Position numbers and translations under genes: made by a program
Notes under the pieces: generated by a model
The model's database searches: none
What the model saw: only the letters and a program-made list of their open reading frames with translations
Told to the model about the DNA's origin: nothing
DNA from: Fidelibacterota bacterium
Lineage (GTDB): Bacteria; Fidelibacterota; Marinisomatia; Marinisomatales; TCS56
Reading direction: 5' to 3'
NCBI GenBank assembly: GCA_013203015.1
Contig: JABMPO010000022.1
Location: 1-5,965 of the forward strand
DNA length: 5,965 bases
In this document: positions 1 through 5,965 of the stretch, in pieces
Layout of the letters: each line of letters starts with the position of its first letter
Position numbering within the stretch: the first letter of the stretch is position 1

Positions 1-615
1 ATTCCAGGAAAAACCTTTCCGGGCTAATAAGTCGATTATTTTTTTTCTTTGCTTTAGGTCATCATAATTTACATTTGATTTGCCAGCGATAATTTTTTCA
101 ATCAGCGATTCTTCAGTGCCGGCAGGGTAGTACTCCTCAATAACCTGCTGGATAATCAGGTCGGAAACAGCCAACTTTATCAATTCAGATTTTAAGCCCA
201 TCGGTCCCAATTGCTTAAATTTTATCCGATCGTGAGCCAGCATCTTGGCAAATTCTTGGTCGTTCAAATAACCTTTTTCTTCCAGATAATCTAATACTGG
301 CAATATCTCCGCTTTATCCCAACCTTTTTGCGACAATCGCCGAAGTAACTCCCCCCTGCTGCGAGCCCGGTAACTGAGCAAATTTATGGCCGTATCAACC
401 AGTTTCTGACGATCACCACGACTGATTAAATCCAAGACTTCAGATTCTTCTAATTCATCACCAGTGTGAACTGGCGCTGAAATAAAAACGTCTCCGGGCA
501 AGCCGAAGACGCGTCCGTCCGCTAAAAAGACCGTGCGCCGATCGGAATGTCGGCGCTGTTCCTGTACTTTGATAACTTTAATCTTTGGTGGATTGATCTG
601 AGCTATCCTCTTCAA
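1..615 (-). CDS. recX: RecX family regulatory protein, 3' end cut by window edge
   Basis: RecX binds the RecA filament and limits or modulates its extension and ATPase/strand-exchange activity in the cytoplasm. The frame is open for 205 codons from a TTG at 615 to base 1. Visible features are an N-terminal beta segment ending in DGRVFGLPGD (about 33-42), the family signature LLSYRARSRGELLRRLSQKG (79-98), LEEKGYLNDQEFAKM (111-125) and, close to the edge, LLARKGFSWN (196-205), which matches the usual RecX ending, so probably only a few to about 20 residues are missing. No ATG lies upstream of the conserved N-terminus; the first in-frame ATG is at codon 125. The start must therefore be non-ATG: TTG at 615 (38-nt overlap with recA, AGGTGA about 15 nt upstream) is my choice, with ATT at 582 overlapping the recA stop as the alternative. 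Position directly after recA is the classical recX location. Identity is firm; the exact start is not. Confidence 0.88.
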   Translation of the reverse strand, partial: MKRIAQINPPKIKVIKVQEQRRHSDRRTVFLADGRVFGLPGDVFISAPVHTGDELEESEVLDLISRGDRQKLVDTAINLLSYRARSRGELLRRLSQKGWDKAEILPVLDYLEEKGYLNDQEFAKMLAHDRIKFKQLGPMGLKSELIKLAVSDLIIQQVIEEYYPAGTEESLIEKIIAGKSNVNYDDLKQRKKIIDLLARKGFSWN

Positions 616-1606
616 TTCCCATAAATGCTTTCACCTGAGAAATCACCTTGGTCATGGTATCGGTATTTTCGCGCAAAAAACTCTTCGCGTTTTCTCTACC
701 CTGACCAATTCGCTCGTCGCCAAATGAATACCAGGAACCAGTCTTCTGTACAATATCTCCTTTTACCGCCAGGTCAATAATATCGCCTTCGTATGAAATA
801 CCGTGTCCGAACATGATATCAAATTCGGTTTTCTTGAATGGTGGCGCCACTTTATTTTTTACAACTTTGACTCGTACCCGGTTACCCACGCTTTCACCGC
901 CATCAATAATGGAGGTCACACGACGGATATCCATTCGTATGGAAGTATAAAATTTTAAGGCGCGACCACCGGATGTTGTTTCCGGATTACCAAACATCAC
1001 ACCGATTTTTTCACGTATCTGATTGATAAATATCACGCAAGTGTTTGATTTATGAACAGTACCAGTCAGCTTGCGCAAGGCTTGCGACATTAGCCGTGCC
1101 TGCAACCCAATAAAGGAATCACCCATATCTCCTTCCAGCTCAGCCCGGGGAACAAGGGCGGCCACTGAATCTATTACGATTACATCGATTGCGCCGCTGC
1201 GCACCAGAGTTTCCGTGATCTCCAAAGCCTGTTCACCAGTATCCGGCTGGGATACGAGTAACTGTTCCGTGTCTACACCAAGTTTGCCGGAATATTCCGG
1301 ATCCAGAGCATGCTCAGCGTCAATGAAAGCAGCATAGCCACCAGTTTTCTGGGCTTCAGCGATAATATGCAGCGCCAGGGTTGTTTTTCCACCGGCTTCA
1401 GGACCAAAAATCTCAATAATTCGACCTCTCGGTACTCCACCAACCCCCAAGGCAATATCAAGTGACAGACAACCAGTGGAGATAATATTTTCCATAATTC
1501 GCGGATGGTTACTCCCAAGGCGCATTATTGACCCTTTGCCAAATTGCCGGTCAACCTGACTAATGGCTAAATCCAGAGCCCGGGCTTTTTTATCTGTTGT
1601 TGTCAT
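578..1606 (-). CDS. recA: RecA recombinase
   Basis: RecA is the ATP-dependent DNA strand-exchange protein of homologous recombination and the co-protease that triggers LexA cleavage in organisms with an SOS response. At 342 aa it is normal length. Visible motifs are Walker A GPEAGGKT (68-75), the catalytic glutamate in DAEHALDP (E98), Walker B DVIVIDSVAAL (141-151), loop L1 around EGDMGDSFIGLQAR (158-171), the DNA-binding loop L2 with NQIREKIGVMFGNPETTSGG (195-214), and a short acidic C-terminal tail. No intein or insertion is present. The start is supported by a strong AAGGAG five bases upstream. It follows thpR by 2 nt and its end overlaps recX. One oddity is the Walker A interior: Ala-Gly where E. 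coli has Ser-Ser; the GxxxxGKT consensus is kept, so it should be active. I saw no LexA-type operator just upstream, which is thpR coding sequence. Confidence 0.99.
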   Translation of the reverse strand: MTTTDKKARALDLAISQVDRQFGKGSIMRLGSNHPRIMENIISTGCLSLDIALGVGGVPRGRIIEIFGPEAGGKTTLALHIIAEAQKTGGYAAFIDAEHALDPEYSGKLGVDTEQLLVSQPDTGEQALEITETLVRSGAIDVIVIDSVAALVPRAELEGDMGDSFIGLQARLMSQALRKLTGTVHKSNTCVIFINQIREKIGVMFGNPETTSGGRALKFYTSIRMDIRRVTSIIDGGESVGNRVRVKVVKNKVAPPFKKTEFDIMFGHGISYEGDIIDLAVKGDIVQKTGSWYSFGDERIGQGRENAKSFLRENTDTMTKVISQVKAFMGIEEDSSDQSTKD

Positions 1607-1608
1607 AA

Positions 1609-2196
1609 TTACTCCTTGTCCGATTTTGGTGAAAAATAATGAGTTCCCAAATTTGAATATACCGGTCCACCCGGTAACAACTCACTGGATAAAAAATGTA
1701 TGCGATCAGTTACCATATTTATTTTTTCGTAACTGGTATTTAAGAAATTACTAATATCGAGGTCCTTTTTTTGGGGATATCTAATTCGTCCAATTGTTAC
1801 ATGAGGATTAAATTTATTACTTTCATCAGCAAATCCGAATTTTTCCATTGCCCCATGGATTAGACTAACGAGCGAATGCAATTGATCGACTGCTCCAGCC
1901 ATACCCAGCCAAAGGACCCGTGGTCGTCCGGAATTGGGAAAACAACCAGTATTGCCGATCAGCAATTTTATCGGCGTAAAATCCCTGGCAATCTTCTGCA
2001 ATGCAAGATTCATTTCAGGGATTATTTCTGCCGGAGTTGGACCATTAAATTTCAGTGTCAAATGAATTGATTTGGGATTAACCCATTTCAAACCCTTTTG
2101 TTCAGCCGGGATAATGGTTTTGACCATTTCCTGAATTTTCCCAACTTTATTTGGAACCGAAACAGCAATAAATGTTCGCAGTAGTCTCTCAGGCAT
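1609..2196 (-). CDS. thpR: RNA 2',3'-cyclic phosphodiesterase (2H phosphoesterase, LigT/ThpR family)
   Basis: Members of this family hydrolyse RNA 2',3'-cyclic phosphates to 2'-phosphomonoesters and can show 2'-5' RNA ligase activity; the physiological substrate is generally uncertain. The 195-aa protein has typical length and opens with the family pattern RTFIAVSVP (7-15). Both catalytic HxT/Sx motifs of the 2H fold are present: HLTL (45-48) and HVTI (132-135). Other family features include LKWV (37-39 region), GNTGCFPN...RPRVLWLG (81-98) and FNPHVTIGR (129-137). After the first motif the usual KFLG reads KFNG, a minor variant. The start overlaps the cinA stop by 8 nt and has only a weak GAG seven bases upstream, so translation is probably coupled to cinA. 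The order cinA-thpR-recA matches the cinA-ligT-recA operon of Deinococcus radiodurans; a direct role in repair is not established. Confidence 0.95.
   Translation of the reverse strand: MPERLLRTFIAVSVPNKVGKIQEMVKTIIPAEQKGLKWVNPKSIHLTLKFNGPTPAEIIPEMNLALQKIARDFTPIKLLIGNTGCFPNSGRPRVLWLGMAGAVDQLHSLVSLIHGAMEKFGFADESNKFNPHVTIGRIRYPQKKDLDISNFLNTSYEKINMVTDRIHFLSSELLPGGPVYSNLGTHYFSPKSDKE
1612..1617 (-). promoter_or_regulatory. Shine-Dalgarno site of recA
   Basis: AAGGAG on the minus strand lies 5 nt upstream of the recA ATG and overlaps the last codons of thpR. It is one of the two strongest ribosome-binding sites in the window and fixes the recA start. Its strength suggests recA is translated efficiently and independently of the gene before it, unlike the overlapping genes upstream. 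Confidence 0.8.
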
Positions 2197-3403
2197 TTTT
2201 TAACTCAAGTCTAATCATATTCAGCGCTACCTGACTGGTAAGTAGTTTATTCAATTGACGATTGAAGTGAAATATAAATTTACGGGTCTTGACCCGCTTT
2301 TCAGTCGCCAGACCAATATACACTAAACCAACCGGTTTTTCTGGCGTCCCGCCCCCCGGTCCGGCAATACCAGTTGTTGCTATTCCAATATCAGTTCCGA
2401 GTCGGGTGCGAGCACCGATAGCCATCTCTACAACCGTTTCTTCACTGACTGCACCATACTTCAGGAGTGTGCTTTCCTGTACGTCCAGCAAATTCATTTT
2501 AATATTGTTACTATAAGCAACAATACTGCCCATAAAATAATCAGAACTACCTGGCGTCTGGGTCAATCGATGGCTGACCAGACCTCCGGTACAGGATTCA
2601 GCCGTGGCTATCGTTAATTTTTCTTTGGTCAACAATTCACCGACCACATCTTCCAGTTCTGTGTCTTCATATCCGTAGATATAATCACCTGCTATCCGCT
2701 CTACTTCGAGCTTAAATCCTTCAATCTCCACCTGATCATTGCCTATTAATCTGATGTCAACTCCAGTGATCCGCGGCAGGTAGGCCATCGTTACCGTGGG
2801 AAAGTTTGAATTAATATTCACCAGCTTCTCCGCCAGGGCCGATTCCATAATTCCGGTTGTGCGTAAGACAGAAACCTTTGCAACGACGTTTTCCGGTTTA
2901 ATCAATGGTAAAATCGTAGCGGTGTACATGGCCTTCATCTCGATAGGTACTCCCGGCAGAATGTATAGTCGCTGATTATTCTGATTAATTAGCGCCCCCC
3001 GCGCCGACCCAACCGGATTGGGTATTATTTCCGGCCCAACCAAGACGAAGGCTTGATTTTTATTTATCTCAGGGATGGTCCGGCCTGATCTTTTAAACCT
3101 TTGTGCAAGGGATTTCCAGTATTTCTCATCGTATTCTAAATCAAATCCGTAAAAATCAGCTACAGTCTTCATCGTAATATCATCGGGAGTTGGTCCCAAG
3201 CCCCCGGTTATTATAACATCGGTAATGTTGGTCGGAATTGTCGCCAAGGCCGATTTAATTTCCTCGCGATTATCACTTACTGTTAGGTGCCAGACTGGTG
3301 GTAATCCGATTGCTGTGAGCGCGCGCCCTAACCAGGACGCATTGGTATCATCAATAAAACCGGTTAATAATTCGTTTCCAACGGTAATTATTCCTGTTTT
3401 CAT
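2189..3403 (-). CDS. cinA: CinA: N-terminal COG1058 domain plus C-terminal nicotinamide-nucleotide amidase (PncC-like) domain
   Basis: CinA family proteins take part in pyridine-nucleotide salvage: the C-terminal domain deamidates NMN to nicotinate mononucleotide, and the N-terminal MoaB/MogA-like domain has ADP-ribose pyrophosphatase activity in studied members. The name comes from competence-induced homologues. From the chosen start the protein is 404 aa, normal for the two-domain form. The N-terminal domain shows GIITVGNELLTG (4-15), ITGGLGPTPDD (65-75) and ILPGVPIEM (148-156). The C-terminal domain, from about 260, carries AESCTGG (268-274), the GSSDYFMGSIVAYSN segment, GAVSEE and TGIAGPGGGTPEKPVG (344-359). 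The frame extends upstream to an ATG at 3481, but those 26 residues lie inside pgpA and do not resemble the family; ATG 3403 forms an ATGA overlap with the pgpA stop. ATG 3409 is a close alternative. No clear ribosome-binding site is present, consistent with coupling. Confidence 0.97.
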   Translation of the reverse strand: MKTGIITVGNELLTGFIDDTNASWLGRALTAIGLPPVWHLTVSDNREEIKSALATIPTNITDVIITGGLGPTPDDITMKTVADFYGFDLEYDEKYWKSLAQRFKRSGRTIPEINKNQAFVLVGPEIIPNPVGSARGALINQNNQRLYILPGVPIEMKAMYTATILPLIKPENVVAKVSVLRTTGIMESALAEKLVNINSNFPTVTMAYLPRITGVDIRLIGNDQVEIEGFKLEVERIAGDYIYGYEDTELEDVVGELLTKEKLTIATAESCTGGLVSHRLTQTPGSSDYFMGSIVAYSNNIKMNLLDVQESTLLKYGAVSEETVVEMAIGARTRLGTDIGIATTGIAGPGGGTPEKPVGLVYIGLATEKRVKTRKFIFHFNRQLNKLLTSQVALNMIRLELKNA

Positions 3404-3858
3404 AACCATAAATAATTGACGAGATGTCCCAATCCAAGTGCTATTATCCCAGCCACAATATCGTCGACCATAATACCCCAACCGCCGGGTAATTTCTGTA
3501 GATTATCAATTGGCCAAGGTTTAGCAATATCAAAAATTCTGAAAAATACCAAGGCAATAACTACCGATACCCAAGTTTGAGGCAGCGCCAGCAATGCTAT
3601 CCATTGCCCAACCCACTCGTCGATAATAATATCTGACGGATCGGTGGTTCCGCGCTCACTTTCGACTAACTGCGATGCCCAGATTCCGATCACAGCTAAA
3701 AATATCAGCAGTCCTGAAAAGATAAAAACCGATAACATTTGTTCAGGTAGAATCAGCCAGACCAATACAGCCGCCATACTCCCCCAGGTCCCCGGTGCAC
3801 CAGGTATCCGACCTAAATAAAATACAGTGGCCAGAATTTCTGCCAGACGAAATTTCAT
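3400..3858 (-). CDS. pgpA: Phosphatidylglycerophosphatase A
   Basis: PgpA is an inner-membrane phosphatase that removes the phosphate from phosphatidylglycerophosphate to give phosphatidylglycerol. The 152-aa protein is typical in length. It shows the family's N-terminal signature GAPGTWGS (20-27), the acidic active-site region DPSDIIIDEWVGQ (73-85), FFRIFDIAKPWPI (105-117) and PGGWGIMVDDIVAG (124-137), with hydrophobic segments at roughly 29-62, 86-106 and 132-152. It starts 2 nt after the pgsA stop, without a strong ribosome-binding site, and its TGA overlaps the cinA ATG by 4 nt. It sits directly after pgsA, whose product makes its substrate, so the two consecutive pathway steps are encoded side by side. 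Confidence 0.96.
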   Translation of the reverse strand: MKFRLAEILATVFYLGRIPGAPGTWGSMAAVLVWLILPEQMLSVFIFSGLLIFLAVIGIWASQLVESERGTTDPSDIIIDEWVGQWIALLALPQTWVSVVIALVFFRIFDIAKPWPIDNLQKLPGGWGIMVDDIVAGIIALGLGHLVNYLWL

Positions 3859-3860
3859 TC

Positions 3861-4454
3861 TTATCTGGCGCTAAAAAATTGTTTTATGCTGTGTCGATTG
3901 GTTTTTAGATAGCTGATTCCGGTATACACTGTGAACAGTGTCGCCAATAGAGTCAATGCATAAATCAGATCATATTCTACAACCATGCGTAAAATAAATT
4001 TTAATGGTTCGAGATTCAGAGCTTTGAGACCAAGGTAGATCAATATGAATATTATAATACCAATTTGGGTACCAGTTTTGGCTTTGGCGATATTACTGGT
4101 AACCATTTGAAATCCTTTATATGACATTGCCAGGCGGAGTCCGGTAACGAACAAATCCCGGAAAATTATTAATGCCACCATCCAGTACTCCACTACGCCA
4201 ATCACAGCAAATGAGATGAAAGCTGACGATACTAAAATTTTATCAGCCAGTGGATCTAAAAACTTACCGGCTTCAGTAACCTGATCATTTTTGCGAGCCA
4301 GATAACCATCGTAAGCATCGGTAATAGAGGCAACGATAAAAATGATAAGTGCCCACGATTTTGCCCAGGGGTGATCATAAAACAGACAGATAATAAAAAA
4401 TGGAGTCATTAGAATGCGAATTATAGTAAGTATATTTGGTAATGTCATTATCAT
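3861..4454 (-). CDS. pgsA: CDP-diacylglycerol-glycerol-3-phosphate 3-phosphatidyltransferase
   Basis: PgsA transfers the phosphatidyl group from CDP-diacylglycerol to glycerol-3-phosphate, the committed step of phosphatidylglycerol and cardiolipin synthesis, in the cytoplasmic membrane. The 197-aa protein opens with TLPNILTIIRI, typical of PgsA. It carries the full CDP-alcohol phosphatidyltransferase motif D-x2-DG-x2-AR-x8-G-x3-D-x3-D at D46, D49, G50, A53, R54, G63, D67 and D71. Several hydrophobic segments (about 8-26, 33-45, 74-98, 130-146, 160-180) fit a multi-span membrane enzyme. The start ATG overlaps the recR TGA as ATGA; an in-frame ATG two codons later (4448) is possible and would only remove MI. 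The family also holds other phosphatidyltransferases, but the N-terminus, length and adjacent pgpA favour PgsA over phosphatidylserine or cardiolipin synthases. Confidence 0.95.
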   Translation of the reverse strand: MIMTLPNILTIIRILMTPFFIICLFYDHPWAKSWALIIFIVASITDAYDGYLARKNDQVTEAGKFLDPLADKILVSSAFISFAVIGVVEYWMVALIIFRDLFVTGLRLAMSYKGFQMVTSNIAKAKTGTQIGIIIFILIYLGLKALNLEPLKFILRMVVEYDLIYALTLLATLFTVYTGISYLKTNRHSIKQFFSAR

Positions 4455-5044
4455 ATTGACGTTCTTCCCTCTATCGCTCTAATTAAGGTTGCATCATCGG
4501 TGTACTCAAGATCACCACCTACCGGCAGTCCCCGTGCCAATCGTGTGATACTTGCCACCTTGGAATTTAGTAATTTTGCCAGATACAAGGCAGTTGTTTC
4601 CCCTTCAACACTAGGATTAGTGGAAACAATGACTTCACAGGTGGCTGTAACCCTGCCTACCAGTGAATTGATATTCAGGTCATCCGGTCCGATTCCATCC
4701 AGCGGTGATAAGACTCCACCAAGAACATGATAAACACCGTTGAAACTGTTGGTGCGTTCAAACGCATAGATATCGGCCGGTTCTTCCACAACACATATCA
4801 AATCGGTATTACGTTTGCTGTCCTGACAAATATCACAGGTATTGTGCTCAGAAATACCGCCGCAGATATCGCAAAAAACAATCCTGGTTTTCATTTCAAG
4901 AATGGCTTTAGCAAGCTGGGCGGCCGATTCATCGGTTGACTTCAAAACCTGAAATGTCATCCGACGCGCGGTTTTTCGCCCAATCCCGGAGAATTTAGCA
5001 AATTGCTCAATGAGCCGATTTACACTATCTGGAACGAATCCCAT
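4451..5044 (-). CDS. recR: Recombination mediator protein RecR
   Basis: RecR acts with RecO, and RecF in many bacteria, to load RecA on SSB-coated single-stranded DNA at gaps. The 197-aa protein has the standard length and domain order: an N-terminal helix-hairpin-helix around KFSGIGRKTARRM (17-29), a C4 zinc finger with C58, C61, C70 and C73, a Toprim domain from about 82 (ICVVEEPADIYAFE) through STNPSVEGETTALYLA (141-156), and the conserved C-terminal TRLARGLPVGGDLEYTDDAT (167-186). It starts 2 nt after ybaB, with AGGA eight bases upstream of the ATG, and overlaps pgsA by 4 nt. Its position after dnaX and ybaB is the common bacterial arrangement. RecR and its client RecA are encoded in the same gene run here. 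Confidence 0.99.
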   Translation of the reverse strand: MGFVPDSVNRLIEQFAKFSGIGRKTARRMTFQVLKSTDESAAQLAKAILEMKTRIVFCDICGGISEHNTCDICQDSKRNTDLICVVEEPADIYAFERTNSFNGVYHVLGGVLSPLDGIGPDDLNINSLVGRVTATCEVIVSTNPSVEGETTALYLAKLLNSKVASITRLARGLPVGGDLEYTDDATLIRAIEGRTSI

Positions 5045-5046
5045 TA

Positions 5047-5373
5047 CTACATTCCTGGAATTTTCATTCCTCCCAGCATCCCTCCTGTGGCAGAATTCAT
5101 GCGATTCTGGGATTCTTCCAATGATTTGCGTAATCCCATATTCACTGCCGATATCACCAGATCTTCCAACATTTCCAGATCCTCTTCCAATGCTTTCGGT
5201 TGAATTTTCAATTCCAGTAATTCCTGCTTACCATTGACCTGAACTTTTACCAAACCGCCACCAGCTTCTGCATCGATGATCAAATCTTCCAGTTCATTCT
5301 GCACTGATTCAATTCTTTTCTGTACTTCCTGGGCTTGTTTTAAAATGTTAGTCATATTTCCTTTATTGAACAT
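5047..5373 (-). CDS. YbaB/EbfC family nucleoid-associated DNA-binding protein
   Basis: YbaB/EbfC proteins are small dimeric DNA-binding proteins that coat or bend DNA in the nucleoid; their specific role is unclear in most bacteria. The 108-aa product fits the family: NILKQAQEVQKRIESVQNEL (9-28) as the first helix, a central sheet with AGGGLVKVQVNGKQELLELK (37-56), then EDLEMLEDLVISAVNMGLRK (64-83) as the second helix, and a flexible Gly/Met-rich tail GGMLGGMKIPGM (97-108). The start at 5373 has a strong AGGAG five bases upstream; ATG 5355 (MTNILKQ) is a less likely alternative. It lies between dnaX and recR, its usual place, 8 nt after dnaX and 2 nt before recR. Confidence 0.96.
   Translation of the reverse strand: MFNKGNMTNILKQAQEVQKRIESVQNELEDLIIDAEAGGGLVKVQVNGKQELLELKIQPKALEEDLEMLEDLVISAVNMGLRKSLEESQNRMNSATGGMLGGMKIPGM
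5053..5056 (-). promoter_or_regulatory. Probable Shine-Dalgarno site of recR
   Basis: AGGA on the minus strand lies 8 nt before the recR ATG, within the last codons of ybaB. It is short but well spaced and supports the start MGFVPDSVNRL, which matches the family N-terminus. Confidence 0.5.
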
Positions 5374-5378
5374 CGAAT

Positions 5379-5383
5379 CTCCT
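5379..5383 (-). promoter_or_regulatory. Shine-Dalgarno site of ybaB
   Basis: AGGAG on the minus strand sits 5 nt before the ATG at 5373 and overlaps the dnaX stop codon (TAG). It decides the ybaB start in favour of MFNKGN over the internal methionine at codon 7. Confidence 0.75.
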
Positions 5384-5965
5384 ATCTAATTTGTTCGCCA
5401 TCAAACAATTCAATAATTCTTTCTACTACAGCTTCACTTTGTGTATCAGCTTCCCGTTCAGGCCTAATTACCGGCGGGTTTTCTTGTTGTGAAACTTGTT
5501 TATCTTTGGTATTCTCAGCCTGATCAATAATTTCGAATTGTAGTGTTATATCACGTTTTATATGCCTGCTAAAGATTTCTTCAATCTGGTTTTTCTTTTT
5601 CTCTACCAGATTCATATGAAATAGCGAGGCATTACTGATCCCGATAACCACACGATTATTCTGTATCTTCATAATCCGACTTTGTTCCAGAATATTCCCA
5701 ATTGATGTATGGTTTTTATAAATATCGCCGACTATACTACCCCATTTGCTATCCATTTCAGCAATTGATAATTCAACAATAGGGGTGGATTGCTGAGGTG
5801 AACCGATTGATTCAGAATTAGATTTTATACTTTCTGTTTCCATAATTGCACTGTCAGGAACTGTGGGACTTGCAGGTTTGATACTGGGTTTGGTATTTAC
5901 TTCAATCGGTTTGGGGATTTCTGGTTTTGACCGGAGCTTATTGGTATTGTGGCTTGGCCAGATAA
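5382..5965 (-). CDS. dnaX: DNA polymerase III subunit gamma/tau, C-terminal part (5' end outside window)
   Basis: DnaX is the ATPase subunit of the clamp loader; its C-terminal extension contacts the polymerase and helicase. Only the last 193 codons are visible and the frame is open to the right edge, so the ATG at 5843 is internal. The visible part starts with a low-complexity Pro/Lys/Ser linker (about 1-62, with repeated KP, IP and SP dipeptides). Then follows a compact domain (about 66-146) with a W near its start (MDSKWGSIVGDI), a VVIGISNASLFHMNL strand-helix and LQFEI, resembling the C-terminal domain of many bacterial DnaX proteins. A second polar linker leads to the terminal motif AVVERIIELFDGE, like the VxxxLxLFxG ending of DnaX. 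The ATPase domain, zinc finger and any frameshift signal lie outside the window. The call rests on this architecture plus the dnaX-ybaB-recR context; sequence conservation here is low. Confidence 0.85.
   Translation of the reverse strand, partial: IWPSHNTNKLRSKPEIPKPIEVNTKPSIKPASPTVPDSAIMETESIKSNSESIGSPQQSTPIVELSIAEMDSKWGSIVGDIYKNHTSIGNILEQSRIMKIQNNRVVIGISNASLFHMNLVEKKKNQIEEIFSRHIKRDITLQFEIIDQAENTKDKQVSQQENPPVIRPEREADTQSEAVVERIIELFDGEQIR

Larger units (their letters stand above)
1..5965 (-). other. Single co-directional gene cluster dnaX-ybaB-recR-pgsA-pgpA-cinA-thpR-recA-recX, probable operon
   Basis: Nine genes follow one another on the minus strand with junctions of +8, +2, -4, +2, -4, -8, +2 and about -38 nt. 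No terminator-like hairpin with a U-run and no non-coding gap interrupts them. Overlapping junctions (recR/pgsA, pgpA/cinA, cinA/thpR, recA/recX) imply translational coupling, whereas ybaB and recA have their own strong ribosome-binding sites. The promoter must lie upstream of dnaX or inside coding sequence; none could be called with confidence. Co-transcription is inferred from spacing. Confidence 0.75.

Noticed and set aside
39..46. Run of eight A on the coding strand near the 3' end of recX, considered as a slippage or disruption site
   Set aside because: The RecX frame continues intact through it to the conserved LLARKGF segment, so no frameshift is evident.
1071..1337. Plus-strand open frame of 88 codons opposite recA, and the other plus-strand frames of about 60-76 codons
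   Set aside because: They are antisense shadows of well-supported genes, with no recognisable protein features or ribosome-binding context.
1273..1518. Minus-strand open frame of 81 codons within recA
   Set aside because: It is an alternative frame of recA coding sequence; the recA frame carries all conserved motifs.
1607..1700. Possible internal recA promoter in the 3' end of thpR
   Set aside because: A TATATT-like element is visible, but no -35-like hexamer occurs at suitable spacing; too weak to report.
1707..1735. Perfect 7-bp inverted repeat (CAGTTAC / GTAACTG) around a 15-nt AT-rich spacer, about 100 nt upstream of the recA start
   Set aside because: It lies within thpR coding sequence, does not match known LexA box patterns, and repeats of this size are expected several times by chance in 6 kb. 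Only conservation in relatives would make it a candidate operator.
5586..5609. A-rich run in dnaX flanked by a 5-bp inverted repeat, considered as a programmed frameshift signal like that of E. coli dnaX
   Set aside because: The in-frame codons do not form the A AAA AAG heptamer, and the position is inside the C-terminal domain, downstream of where a gamma/tau frameshift would be useful.

Overview
The window is a tightly packed stretch of bacterial chromosome in which every convincing gene reads on the minus strand. In transcription order, from high to low coordinates, the genes are: the 3' part of dnaX (clamp-loader gamma/tau subunit), a YbaB/EbfC nucleoid-associated protein, recR, pgsA, pgpA, cinA, thpR (RNA 2',3'-cyclic phosphodiesterase), recA, and recX, which runs off the left edge. 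Neighbouring genes overlap or lie at most 8 nt apart (4-nt ATGA overlaps at recR/pgsA and pgpA/cinA, 8 nt at cinA/thpR, about 38 nt at recA/recX). No intergenic region is long enough to hold a promoter, terminator or RNA gene outside coding sequence, and no stretch of 300 bases lacks a gene. I read the block as one operon, or part of a longer one, with its promoter upstream of the window.

Right part (about 4451-5965): replication and recombination genes. dnaX-ybaB-recR is a widely conserved bacterial trio. Middle (3400-4454): the two consecutive steps of phosphatidylglycerol synthesis, PgsA followed by PgpA. Left (1-3403): cinA-thpR-recA-recX, with RecA followed by its usual modulator RecX. 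The order cinA-ligT(thpR)-recA is known from Deinococcus radiodurans, and cinA-recA from competent Gram-positive bacteria, so the left half is an old and recurrent arrangement.

Organism: a bacterium with moderate, slightly AT-leaning base composition (mid-40s percent GC judged by eye) and standard genetic code; TAA, TAG and TGA all occur as stops. Shine-Dalgarno sites are clear at ybaB and recA, weaker at recR, and poor or absent at the coupled genes. All proteins are diverged but motif-complete. The layout would suit an uncultured Gram-negative lineage, for example a Marinimicrobia/FCB-like one, but nothing in the sequence settles this and I hold the placement loosely.

No phage, IS, tRNA, rRNA, CRISPR or defence genes are visible. 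This is conserved housekeeping sequence rather than an undescribed system. The points most worth checking are the fusion of replication-repair, phospholipid and recA modules into one run of genes, the non-ATG start of recX inside recA, and the Ala-Gly variant of the RecA Walker A loop.
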